A stretch of 18,270 nucleotides of DNA, taken from positions 1 to 18,270 of the forward strand of contig CAZZHG010000096.1 in the NCBI GenBank assembly GCA_964653655.1, in the 5' to 3' direction. This stretch comes from CAZZHG01 sp964653655. GTDB lineage: Bacteria > Bdellovibrionota > FAC87 > UBA2466. The translations under genes were made by a program, and so were the position numbers. This document shows positions 6,416 to 14,010 of this stretch, in pieces (position 1 is the stretch's first letter; every line of letters begins with the position of its first letter). The notes beneath the pieces are model-generated. The model was not told the DNA's origin. It was given only the letters and a program-made list of their open reading frames with translations, and did no database searches.

Positions 6416-8412
6416 GCGGATTGCCTCCTCAAACCATCTTCCGTCACCCCGTTAACCGGTTCAAGGGAAAGTCCGGTGGGGGCATACAGACGTACCGACT
6501 CCTCGCGTCCTCGGATCGATTGCGGACCCAAATCCCGGCCGATCACCTTCCCCTTCAACTGGAGCCAGGTCGCTTCGCTGACGACGACAGGTTCGTTCAA
6601 CGTCTTCGTAAGACCTTCGAGGCGGGAGGCCAGATTCACCGTGTCGCCGATGACCGTGTACTCGAGCCGCTGGGAGCTGCCGATATTGCCCACGACGACT
6701 CTTCCGGTATGAATGCCGATACCCACCTGGAAGTTCGTGCCGGTGGCCTTTCGCCATTCCTCCAGACGCCGCTGCATCTCGAGGGCGCACTGCACGGCGT
6801 GAAACGCATGATCCGAGTCCGGCATCGGCGCGCCCCAGAAGGCGAGCATCCCGTCCCCGAGAAATTTGTCGAGCGTGCCCGAATGAGCGAAGACCGTTTC
6901 GGTCATTTCCTTCAGATAGGCGTTCAACGTCGCGACGACTTCCCTGGGATCGCGCTGCTCGGAGTACCTCGTGAAGCCACGGATGTCCGTAAAGAGAATC
7001 GTCAGCTCCTCCTGGCGCCCGGCTTCCGCGGAAGGATCGGTTCCTTTTTCCGCCATTTCCCGCGCGATGTGAGGCGAAAGGTACTTGCTCAAAACGGAGT
7101 GCATCCGGCGCTTGTCCCGCCGCTCGACGGTAATGATGTAGAGAAGCCCGTCGAGCAGAATCACGAGATAAAGAGGAAACTGGGCCACCCAGTCGAAGGA
7201 AAAGCTGAAATAGCGGAAGGCGCTCGCGCTGATCGTGCTCATGCCGACGGCGATTCCAATCGCCACGGCAAGGCGGAGCCACATGGTTTCAAGAAAGAGT
7301 AACGCCGTGTAAAGAGCCGTCGAAGAGAGCCCGAGAAACAGCGCGTTCGCCCAGGTGGGCGCCAAGCGAAGTGTGTCGCCCTTCAAAATATTGGAGATGA
7401 CGGTCGCGTGAATGAGTGAACCGGGCACCGCCGAGCGCACGGGAGTCGCCTTCAGATCCTCGAGCCCGACCGCGCTCGCCCCGATGATGACGACTCTGCC
7501 GGCGAACTCCTCCGGGCTAGTCAGCACCTTGGACGACACGTCCCCCTTCGCGCGGCGAAGGGCCGCCGAAAGCACCGGCGCAATCGAAATGATCTCGGGC
7601 TCCCGGTCGGGGCGGTAGTAGTGAACGGGGAAGCGGCCGTCCTGGTCCACGGCGATGGGAATATGCTCGCCCCCGGCGCCGTAAACGTGAAGCGTCCGGT
7701 TATCCGGCGTGTATTTAAGTTTCGGTCCGGGAATAGTCGACAGAACGCCTTGCAAGGAAAGAGAGGGAAACCAATCGGTCCCGTAACGGAATAGCATCGG
7801 CGCCCGGCGGAAAATGCCGTCTACGTCCTCTTCGAACGTCACTACGTGAAAAGATGGAATCACTTTCCAGTAGGGAAAGAGCGAGAAAGCGAAATCCCGG
7901 TACTCTTTCTTGTCTGGAGGCCATCCGGCGGGAGGCTCGGCCCATTGCACGGCGAACTTTTCGGCAAAGCCTTTCGGAAGCGGCATCGATCCCGAGATGT
8001 CGATAGCGGCGCCTTCCAGCAGGTTCGCGGCGTGGGAGACTCCGGGAAGCGGCCCCGAGGAAAGCGCGAGTTCCTTGTCGCTCGAGTTGTGCAACACGCG
8101 CTCGGAGAACAGCACGTCGAAAAGAACCGCGGTCGGAGCGGTGTCGCCGCTGTAGAGGAATTCCAGAACGTCCTTGTAGATCGATCGGGGCCACGGCCAG
8201 CTTCCCAAATCGGAACCTAGAAGCTTCAGACTCGCCTCGTCGATATCCATCACGATGACCTTGCGGGAGGCGGCGGTCGAACGGTTGAAGCGGCGGTAGC
8301 GTAGATCGCCGCGTAAACGATTGGTCTCCGCGAAATGCGGCGAAAAATTCCAGGCTAACAAGCTGGTCCAAATGACCAGCATTCCGATGAGGAAGCGCCG
8401 CGTTTTTTTCAT
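6412..8412 (-). CDS. CHASE2-domain class III adenylate cyclase
   Basis: Membrane sensor enzyme of 666 residues, predicted to make cAMP from ATP. A first membrane helix (about 8-24) is followed by a large extracytoplasmic CHASE2 domain (about 30-345). The domain has VIVMDIDEASLKLLG and SWPWPRSIYKDVLEFL near its start and RVVIIGASAVGLEDL followed by ATPV at its end. Three more helices follow (about 355-430), then the catalytic domain (about 468-650). Metal-binding Asp476 (FTDIRGF) and Asp520 (FLGDG) are present, as are adenine-recognising Lys516 and Asp590 and the transition-state residues Asn593 and Arg597 in IGDTVNLASRLE, so the enzyme should be active. ATG 8412 (MKKTRRFL) is chosen over the longer frame because the earlier part overlaps the hydrolase gene and lacks membrane character. 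It lies 28 bases after the hydrolase and overlaps the SH3 gene start. Confidence 0.93.
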   Translation of the reverse strand: MKKTRRFLIGMLVIWTSLLAWNFSPHFAETNRLRGDLRYRRFNRSTAASRKVIVMDIDEASLKLLGSDLGSWPWPRSIYKDVLEFLYSGDTAPTAVLFDVLFSERVLHNSSDKELALSSGPLPGVSHAANLLEGAAIDISGSMPLPKGFAEKFAVQWAEPPAGWPPDKKEYRDFAFSLFPYWKVIPSFHVVTFEEDVDGIFRRAPMLFRYGTDWFPSLSLQGVLSTIPGPKLKYTPDNRTLHVYGAGGEHIPIAVDQDGRFPVHYYRPDREPEIISIAPVLSAALRRAKGDVSSKVLTSPEEFAGRVVIIGASAVGLEDLKATPVRSAVPGSLIHATVISNILKGDTLRLAPTWANALFLGLSSTALYTALLFLETMWLRLAVAIGIAVGMSTISASAFRYFSFSFDWVAQFPLYLVILLDGLLYIITVERRDKRRMHSVLSKYLSPHIAREMAEKGTDPSAEAGRQEELTILFTDIRGFTRYSEQRDPREVVATLNAYLKEMTETVFAHSGTLDKFLGDGMLAFWGAPMPDSDHAFHAVQCALEMQRRLEEWRKATGTNFQVGIGIHTGRVVVGNIGSSQRLEYTVIGDTVNLASRLEGLTKTLNEPVVVSEATWLQLKGKVIGRDLGPQSIRGREESVRLYAPTGLSLEPVNGVTEDGLRRQSA

Positions 8413-8440
8413 GGAGAAAGGGACGGAAGGGTTGCTCTTA

Positions 8441-9619
8441 TTATAACTCCAGGCGGGTGCCGGGGCTTCCCAAAGAAAACGGATTGGCGAGGAATTTGGC
8501 GATGGGCGGCGCGACCAGGCGGGCCGCCCGTTCTCCGGCAATCAGATCCACGTGACTCGTGCGGCGGACCAGGAGTTTCCAGGTGGGGCTGCTGGCCGCG
8601 TGCTGATCGGCGGCGGCCATGACGTCCTCCCAGTGGGCAAGCCCGTCATACTCCCCCGCAATGAAAAACATCGGAACGAAAATGGGCCGCGCCCGAGAAA
8701 AGTCGAAGCCGTTTCTGGAATGAATATCCCCGTGATTCATCCACCGCTGAATATCGCGGACCAAATCCACGTGAACCTTGGACACGCCTTTCTGTAAGAG
8801 GCGGGGCAGCTCCATGGTGAGCGGATCGAAGTTAGTCACGTGCACGATGTTGCGGACTACGCTGTTGGCGGTGAGGCCACCGACCAGCTTCGAGAATGCG
8901 GAATCGCGAAACTTGCCGAACGTCTTCGGGGCATCGGGAACGGTCGGCGCCGTATCGGCGACCGGTAAACCGGAATGGAATAGCTCGACGAGGGGCCCCG
9001 GTGTTTTCATGAGCAGGCGAACGGCGGTCGAGCAATTCTTGAAATGAGGCGGGCTTCCCATGAGCACACAGGAAACGACCTTCTCGCCCGCAATGAGCTT
9101 CGCCCGATCGGAGTCGACCTTGAACTCGCCGTTCGAATCCCTCCGCACTCCGGCGAGGTAGGCGCGCGCGGCCACGCCGCCCATGGAGTGAGCGATGAGC
9201 GATACCTTCTTACCGGTCACCGATACCACGTGATTGACGATTTCGGTGAAGTCCTCGGCGGCGAGGGCATCAAAGGAGTAGCAACCTTCGCCGCCCTTCG
9301 CGGAGCTGCGGTGGGCGCCCTGCCCGTGCCCGCGCAAATTGGCCATCCAGATATCGAAGCCCGACCCGTGTAGAGCGTAACCGAGATCGCGCCAGTTTCG
9401 GGTGTTGCCCGCATAGCCGTGCACCAGGATAACCGGCTGGGCTCCGTCGTTTCGGTATCGAATCCCCTGCCACTCGGCTTGGGCCGAAGTCGCTTTCCAT
9501 TCCTCGGCCGCCGGGCGAACCAAGGCCTTTCGGTTGCGCCGGAAAAGGAAAAAGAAGGCCAGCGAGACCAGACAACCGAAAGTTACTATCGCGATCAGAA
9601 AGACGGCCATTTCTGGCAT
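8441..9619 (-). CDS. Membrane-anchored alpha/beta hydrolase (lipase/esterase-like)
   Basis: Alpha/beta-hydrolase of 392 residues with an N-terminal membrane helix (about 4-26) followed by RRNRK, which should leave the enzyme tethered to the inner membrane. The oxyanion region VILVHGYAGN (63-72), nucleophile elbow AHSMGG (Ser145), acid Asp325 in AGEYDG and His356 in RTSHVDL form a complete catalytic triad. NLRGHGQG (94-101) is a common lipase/acyl-hydrolase feature. The substrate cannot be told from sequence; lipids or esters are likely. ATG 9619 is listed; an in-frame ATG at 9610 is equally plausible, and a TATACT box just upstream (9626-9621) would favour the later start. It is the first gene of the five-gene minus-strand unit. 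Confidence 0.88.
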   Translation of the reverse strand: MPEMAVFLIAIVTFGCLVSLAFFFLFRRNRKALVRPAAEEWKATSAQAEWQGIRYRNDGAQPVILVHGYAGNTRNWRDLGYALHGSGFDIWMANLRGHGQGAHRSSAKGGEGCYSFDALAAEDFTEIVNHVVSVTGKKVSLIAHSMGGVAARAYLAGVRRDSNGEFKVDSDRAKLIAGEKVVSCVLMGSPPHFKNCSTAVRLLMKTPGPLVELFHSGLPVADTAPTVPDAPKTFGKFRDSAFSKLVGGLTANSVVRNIVHVTNFDPLTMELPRLLQKGVSKVHVDLVRDIQRWMNHGDIHSRNGFDFSRARPIFVPMFFIAGEYDGLAHWEDVMAAADQHAASSPTWKLLVRRTSHVDLIAGERAARLVAPPIAKFLANPFSLGSPGTRLEL

Positions 9620-9634
9620 GAGTATAGACGATGC

Positions 9635-9646
9635 GCCAATTTTGGC
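9635..9646. promoter_or_regulatory. Dyad GCCAA-TT-TTGGC in the divergent hydrolase/Pal promoter region
   Basis: A perfect 5-2-5 inverted repeat lies 16 bases from the hydrolase ATG, in the 150-base region (9620-9769) between two divergent genes. It is placed as an operator would be, but it is short and no regulator is indicated. A second hairpin-like dyad, GGGACGG/CCGTCCC (9651-9657 and 9665-9671), lies next to it. Confidence 0.25.
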
Positions 9647-9709
9647 ACTGGGGACGGACGAGGGCCGTCCCTCGCCTTCTCAAACCCTCGACTTCCCGCA
9701 CGGCCAGGC

Positions 9710-9725
9710 TGGCACCAAACTTGTA
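9710..9725 (+). promoter_or_regulatory. Imperfect sigma-54-like promoter upstream of the Pal-like gene
   Basis: TGGCAC at 9710-9715, five bases, then TTGTA at 9721-9725 matches the -24/-12 consensus TGGCAC-N5-TTGCA except that the -12 GC is GT. The site lies 45 bases before the ATG at 9770, a sensible distance. The mismatch is at an important base, so this is only a candidate. I saw no good sigma-70 pair for this gene. Confidence 0.25.
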
Positions 9726-9769
9726 GTATCTCCCGCCGAACGAGAGAGTGGGTCTGGAGGCGGAAGGCT

Positions 9770-10249
9770 ATGTCCAAATACAATTGGTTTATCGCCGTAT
9801 GTTTGCTTGCCACGGCTTTGTCATGCAGCCAGAAGGAACGGCTCAACGCCGATGTCCTTAGCCTGTCCAAAGAAGGACGGGGCCGGATTCTCATCGACGG
9901 CGAGGCGGGCAACGCGGACGGCATCGATCTGAAGGCGGTTTTTTTCGATTACGACAAGGCGATGCTTCGTCCCGAAGGCAAGCGCATCCTGGATACTCAC
10001 GCCAAATGGCTGAAGGATCATCCCAAGACTCAAGTACAGATCGAGGGCTCTTGTGACGAAAGAGGCTCCGAGGAATACAACATGAAACTCGGCCAGCGGC
10101 GCGCGGCCGCGGCGAAGCAATATCTTTCTAGCTTGGGAATCGAAGCGAGCCGAATTTCGGTCGTGAGCCACGGGCGTTTGCCGGGCCATCAGCCCCGTAT
10201 TCGCGCGCAAAATCGGCGCGGCGCCTTCGTAGTCTATTACGCCGAATAA
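9770..10249 (+). CDS. Pal/OmpA-like peptidoglycan-binding lipoprotein
   Basis: Predicted outer-membrane lipoprotein of 159 residues that anchors the envelope to peptidoglycan. The signal ends ATALSC with Cys19 as the lipidation site; the lipobox is slightly atypical, with Ala at -3. An OmpA-C-like domain spans about 55-155: AVFFDYDKAMLRPEGKRIL, QIEGSCDERGSEEYNMKLG, QRRAAAAKQYLSSLGI, VVSHGRLPG and AQNRRGAFVV are the conserved blocks. The usual E. coli Pal loop after the SYG motif is replaced by a shorter HGRLPGHQPRIR stretch. ATG 9770 is supported by GGAGG at 9756-9760 with a 9-base spacer; upstream residues in the same frame do not look coded. No tolB, tolA or ybgF is adjacent, so it may be a Pal paralogue rather than the Tol-system Pal. 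Confidence 0.88.
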   Translation: MSKYNWFIAVCLLATALSCSQKERLNADVLSLSKEGRGRILIDGEAGNADGIDLKAVFFDYDKAMLRPEGKRILDTHAKWLKDHPKTQVQIEGSCDERGSEEYNMKLGQRRAAAAKQYLSSLGIEASRISVVSHGRLPGHQPRIRAQNRRGAFVVYYAE

Positions 10250-10260
10250 GACCAAAAACA

Positions 10261-10382
10261 GAGCGAGAGCGAGAGCGAGCGCAAGGAATTCTTTTTGATC
10301 ACGTGAGAGCGTAAGTGCGGTCTGACGTCGGGGGCATGTGTACTCCAAAGCAAGTACATTGCGCTCGCTCTCGCTGTCGCTC
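10261..10382. terminator. Long inverted repeat of GAGCGAGA units between convergent genes
   Basis: The arms 10261-10284 and 10359-10382 pair at 23 of 24 positions and enclose a 74-base loop. Each arm consists of tandem GAGCGA/GAGAGCGAG units. The repeat fills the gap between the Pal-like gene and the methyltransferase gene, which end facing each other. On the minus strand the stem is followed by a TGTTTTTGG run, fitting termination of the methyltransferase operon. It resembles the repeat at 2198-2280 in position and in its GAGAGCGAG core. Confidence 0.6.
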
Positions 10383-10386
10383 TTTC

Positions 10387-11118
10387 TTAAGCGGTCCAGT
10401 CAATCAAGCCGGTGCCGGACCAATGGCCGAACGAGGTGAGGTCGAGCTTGGGGCGCGAGACCGCGCGCCAAGTGGCGAGCATGTTCCATAGCCGAATGTC
10501 GTCCAGGATGAGCAACATCGGTTTCTTGAATTTCAAAGTCTCCAAACTCTTCAAAAACAATGGCTCGAATCGGCCGTCCTTTGGCGCATCGGCGAAGATG
10601 AAGTCCGCCTCTTCCAGCCGCGCCCGGTGCTTTTCGAAAACCGCGGGGTCGCTCAGATCCCCCACCAGATGAGTGAGCCGTCCATCCTTGAAGTCGGCGT
10701 CCGTGAGGCACGTCCCGCCTATTTCCTTCCAGGGCACGATATCGAATGACACCACTTCCCCGTCCGGCGGCAGAAACTTCTTCAACGTCAAGGCTCCGAG
10801 CCCGATGTGAGTGCCGATTTCCACGATGAGCTTCGGCTTCTCCACTTTCACCAGCGCCGCGAGCATCCGGTAGTGCTCGCCGGGCCACACATCCGGGTAA
10901 CGGATGGAGCCTCCCATGCGCGCGCTAATTTCCTTCAATTCGATTTCGGAAGCGGCGGCGATGGCTTTCGCCGAAAGATCGATCAGCCGGCGCGAGGGGC
11001 GGCCCGGATCGTCGTCGGCGCTCAGAATCATCGAGTATTCGGCATGGCGCGCCCGCGTGGGCGGCTCGAGTAGCCGGCGGAGCAGCCCGGCCTTCAATCT
11101 ATTCAGGGAAAGATCCAT
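10387..11118 (-). CDS. Class I SAM-dependent methyltransferase
   Basis: Probable cytoplasmic methyltransferase of 243 residues. The SAM-binding motif I is IVEIGTHIGLGALTL (98-112), followed by the acidic residue Asp126 in EVVSFDIVPW that should hold the ribose. A VGDLSDP loop (152-158) and the FADAPKDG strand end (175-182) resemble O-methyltransferase families such as Methyltransf_24. The substrate is not evident. ATG 11118 is chosen because AGGAG precedes it by 7 bases, and the upstream gene's TAG stop (11131-11129) immediately precedes and partly overlaps this site; the frame extends further to 11193 but overlaps that gene. It is the last gene of the Ugp-led unit, ending at the long inverted repeat. 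Whether it works on glycerophosphate products is unknown. Confidence 0.8.
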   Translation of the reverse strand: MDLSLNRLKAGLLRRLLEPPTRARHAEYSMILSADDDPGRPSRRLIDLSAKAIAAASEIELKEISARMGGSIRYPDVWPGEHYRMLAALVKVEKPKLIVEIGTHIGLGALTLKKFLPPDGEVVSFDIVPWKEIGGTCLTDADFKDGRLTHLVGDLSDPAVFEKHRARLEEADFIFADAPKDGRFEPLFLKSLETLKFKKPMLLILDDIRLWNMLATWRAVSRPKLDLTSFGHWSGTGLIDWTA

Positions 11119-11128
11119 GGAGAGACTC

Positions 11129-11872
11129 CTAGTTGAGCCCGAAAGTGAGGCCGCCGGAAAGTGTGCAGACTCCCGAGGCCTGTACGATGGCATTCAGATA
11201 GTTGGCAAAGAGAGTGATTTCTCCCGGAACCACCAGAGGATTTTCGAGAGTGAGCACTTGATTCGAAGCAAGCTCCCGGCGATCGATGGCGGCTTGCGGA
11301 TCGGTGCTTGCAAACAGAGTCACGACATCCGAGCTAGCGGCCGTGACGGCCCCCGTAGCGCTGACCGTCGCTCCGGAAAGCGCCTTCCAAGTGTCCGCGT
11401 CGGATTGCCCGCTTCGATAACCATCGTAAAAGTACTCAATGTCGGTGGACTCGCAGGCGGTGGAACTTCCCACGGCGGCCGAATCGGGCCGGAACGAGAG
11501 CGTATCGCTCACCTTCAAGACCACGCAATGGTAGGCAGTGGCGGCGGGATTGCCGCTGAAGAGCGTGGGCTTTGCGTAGAACTCCTTAGTGAGAGGATTC
11601 GAGCCGTAATCGATCAGGGGAGTCGGGGCGGCGCAGTCCGGCGTAGTACCCAGGTAAAAGGAGTAAATCGCGACTTTGAGAGCCGACGGGGTGCCGATTC
11701 CGCGTTCGGCTATCTCGTCGAGCTCGAAGATCGGCGGCCGGAAAAGCCGCGCGCGGGCTTTGGGCTGCGTATCCGAGTACACGACAAAGCTATAGAGGGG
11801 AACCGTCGTGCAATGGCACAGCAGTGCGGCAATTAGGAAGAACCCGGCCAGGGCGGCGAAATATCTGGGCAC
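11129..11872 (-). CDS. Hypothetical secreted protein, unknown family
   Basis: I do not recognise this 247-residue protein. It starts with GTG and has an N-terminal hydrophobic export segment (about residues 5-20, YFAALAGFFLIAALLC). The mature part is rich in Ser, Thr and Ala and has at least four further cysteines (in TPDCAAP, YHCVV, TACEST and SGVCT), which could form disulfides in the periplasm. Cysteines at the end of the export segment (LLCHC) do not form a standard lipobox, though a lipoprotein is possible. The gene starts 3 bases after the phosphodiesterase stop and ends just before the methyltransferase ribosome site, so it is transcribed with both. Periplasmic location next to glycerophosphodiester uptake hints at a related envelope role; this is inference. 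Confidence 0.65.
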   Translation of the reverse strand: MPRYFAALAGFFLIAALLCHCTTVPLYSFVVYSDTQPKARARLFRPPIFELDEIAERGIGTPSALKVAIYSFYLGTTPDCAAPTPLIDYGSNPLTKEFYAKPTLFSGNPAATAYHCVVLKVSDTLSFRPDSAAVGSSTACESTDIEYFYDGYRSGQSDADTWKALSGATVSATGAVTAASSDVVTLFASTDPQAAIDRRELASNQVLTLENPLVVPGEITLFANYLNAIVQASGVCTLSGGLTFGLN

Positions 11873-11875
11873 GGT

Positions 11876-12769
11876 TTAATTATACTTGGAAAGAAAGTGA
11901 ACGAGCTTACGCGGGTAATCGGTGATGAGCCCGTCTATGCCCCAATGGACGAGCTTCGCCCAGTGGACTTCCAGGTTCACAGTCCAGGGAACGACGGCGA
12001 TTCCCTCGTCGTGGCACGCGGCGACGACGTCTTTGGTGAGAAGCCGGAACCGCGGACCGACCATCTTCACTCCAAGCTTCTTCGCCAGTGCAAGCCACCT
12101 TGGCCGGCGATCGACTAACAAGCTCACGTTCTCGAGAGGCGCCGCGCGCCTGAGCGCCTTCACCATCCCCGGATAGAAGGACTGAAGCTGAACCCGCCCG
12201 GTAAGGCCCCGAGCCTTCACGACGGCCACCACCTTTTCGGCGAACTCGTCGGGATCGGGGCGAAGTTTCAATGGTTCGCCGCCCATTTTGACTTCGATGT
12301 TGAGGCCGACGGCCGGATCTTGGGCTGCCGCCCAGGCGCAAACTGCATCGAGCGTCGGAATGCGTTCGTTCGAGTGAGGCTTCCAATCCTTGAACTTGCG
12401 CGGAGCCACGGAGCCCACGAAGTAATGGCCGAGCTCGTCCGCGGTGAGCCGCCGGACGGCGATCTTGCGCGCGGGTCTTCTGCCGACATTGTCCCGGCAA
12501 ACGCGGGGAGAAATCATCTCGTCGTGAAAGACCATCGGAACGCCGTCGGCGCTGAGATGCACGTCGAGCTCGACGAGATCCGCTCCCGCCCGGTAGCCCT
12601 CTTGAAAGGACACCATGGTGTTCTCGGGATGGCTCGAAGCCGAGCCGCGATGGCCGTGAACCCACACCCGGTTGCGCTTTTTCAGCGCTCCGTAATCCAG
12701 CTGGAAGGGAGAAAGCACATCGCCGTTAAGAGCGGGTGCGCGTCTTGTTATACCTTTGAAGAGCCGCAT
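11876..12769 (-). CDS. ugpQ: Glycerophosphodiester phosphodiesterase
   Basis: Hydrolyses glycerophosphodiesters (deacylated phospholipids) to sn-glycerol 3-phosphate and an alcohol. The GDPD barrel begins at VWVHGHRG (catalytic His40 and Arg41), followed by HPENT (Glu49), VELDVHLSADGVPMVFHD (Glu67, Asp69, His82) and the NIEVK strand; the C-terminal WTVN and DGLITDYP are also conserved. No signal peptide is seen, so it is probably cytoplasmic like E. coli UgpQ. ATG 12769 gives 297 residues but overlaps ugpB by 44 bases; GTG 12718 would give 280 residues with a 7-base gap and retain the whole barrel, so the start is uncertain. It directly follows ugpB, matching the gene order of Ugp systems. 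Confidence 0.9.
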   Translation of the reverse strand: MRLFKGITRRAPALNGDVLSPFQLDYGALKKRNRVWVHGHRGSASSHPENTMVSFQEGYRAGADLVELDVHLSADGVPMVFHDEMISPRVCRDNVGRRPARKIAVRRLTADELGHYFVGSVAPRKFKDWKPHSNERIPTLDAVCAWAAAQDPAVGLNIEVKMGGEPLKLRPDPDEFAEKVVAVVKARGLTGRVQLQSFYPGMVKALRRAAPLENVSLLVDRRPRWLALAKKLGVKMVGPRFRLLTKDVVAACHDEGIAVVPWTVNLEVHWAKLVHWGIDGLITDYPRKLVHFLSKYN

Positions 12770-14006
12770 CGGTCTTGGATTTCGCTTCCGCGAGCGCCTG
12801 GGCGGCGGTGCCTTTTCCGGCCAGCACCTGCTCGATGGCGTTCTCAATGTGTTCGCGCGCTTCCTGGAACGTTCCGAGAAGCGCTCCCTGGGACGCCGTG
12901 ACCGGGGCGGAAGCCCGCATTTGCTCGATGGCGGTCAAGGCGGCCGGGTTCTTTTTATAGAACCCTTCTTTTTCGAGAGCCGCAATCACATCCTTTCGGA
13001 TGGGAAAGTAACCCGTGTTCGTGTGCCAGTATTTCTGGTTGTCGAAAGAGGCCATGGACTTCAGGAACTCGTAGGAACCGGCCTCTTGCTCGGGCTTTCC
13101 CTTGAGAATCCAAAGGGAGTTGCCGCCCACGACGGTCCCGCCCGCCACTTTGGGATCTTGTTTGGGCAGCGGAGCGGTGGCGACCTTGAAAGGCGCCTTG
13201 CGGCTGATCTCGAACACGTCGCTCGTTGAGGTAATCAGCATCTGCGAGCGGCCCGCGAGGAAATTCTGTTCGGCGGGCTCCCAGCCGCGGCCGACGTTGG
13301 CGAAAGTTCCGGCCTTCACCATCTCTTGCCACATTTCGACGAAAGAAACGCCTTCGGGCTGGGTGTAGAGCACCTCGGTGGCGCCACCCTTTCTCCCGTT
13401 TCCCTCGTTGACGAGATCTTTTCCCTGAACCGCCATGAACTCCTCGAAGAACCAGGAATGAAGAGGCCACGTGATGCCGGTGACTTTTCCGTCCGCGCTC
13501 GTGAGCTTTTTCGCCGTCGCTTTCAATTCCGCGAACGTCACCGGCGGTTTCACGCCGGCCTTCGCCAGGCCGTCGGCGTTGTAATAGATGATGGGGTTCG
13601 ACGTCGCGAACGGCAGCGAGTGCAGCTTGCCGCCCACTTCGTAATACCGGCGAATCTCGGGAAGGATCTCCGCCGAGGGAAAGGTGGAGTCCTTCGCGAT
13701 GAAGTCACCGAGAGGAACCGTCGAGCCCGAATCGATCATGAGCTTCGTGCCGATGTCGAAAATCTGCATGATCTGGGGCCCGCGTTTCGCGAGCAGCGCA
13801 GTACGGACTTTATTGAGGGCTTCCGGGTAGGTTCCCACGAACTGGGCTTCGACTTTCAGCTTGCCCGCGTTCTCCTTGTTGAACTTTTCCACCATCGTGG
13901 AAACGAGCTTGCCCTTGTCTCCCGACATCGAATGCCAGAAGGTGAGTTTAACCTCGGCGCCGAAGGCGCTCGCCGCGAACAAACAGGAGAGAAAAATTGC
14001 TTTCAT
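12726..14006 (-). CDS. ugpB: UgpB-like glycerol-3-phosphate/GPC-binding protein
   Basis: Periplasmic substrate-binding protein of the Ugp ABC importer, 426 residues. A signal peptide (about 1-17, MKAIFLSCLFAASAFGA) precedes EVKLTFWHSMSGDKGK, which matches the start of mature E. coli UgpB. Further shared blocks are PQIMQIFDIGTKLM, LPFATSNPIIYYNADGLAKAG, GGNSLWILKG, YWHTNTGYFPI and EGFYKKNPAALTAIEQM. These similarities are recalled from knowledge of UgpB, not computed. The ATG is 4 bases after the ugpE stop, with AAAGGG as ribosome site. The substrate, sn-glycerol 3-phosphate or glycerophosphocholine, is inferred from family and from the downstream phosphodiesterase gene. Confidence 0.92.
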   Translation of the reverse strand: MKAIFLSCLFAASAFGAEVKLTFWHSMSGDKGKLVSTMVEKFNKENAGKLKVEAQFVGTYPEALNKVRTALLAKRGPQIMQIFDIGTKLMIDSGSTVPLGDFIAKDSTFPSAEILPEIRRYYEVGGKLHSLPFATSNPIIYYNADGLAKAGVKPPVTFAELKATAKKLTSADGKVTGITWPLHSWFFEEFMAVQGKDLVNEGNGRKGGATEVLYTQPEGVSFVEMWQEMVKAGTFANVGRGWEPAEQNFLAGRSQMLITSTSDVFEISRKAPFKVATAPLPKQDPKVAGGTVVGGNSLWILKGKPEQEAGSYEFLKSMASFDNQKYWHTNTGYFPIRKDVIAALEKEGFYKKNPAALTAIEQMRASAPVTASQGALLGTFQEAREHIENAIEQVLAGKGTAAQALAEAKSKTDAALQRYNKTRTRS

Positions 14007-14010
14007 GAGT

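Noticed and set aside
10160..10249. Possible frameshift in the Pal-like gene near HGRLPGHQPRIR
   Set aside because: The conserved AQNRRGAFVV block follows in the same frame, so a natural shorter loop explains it without a frame change.
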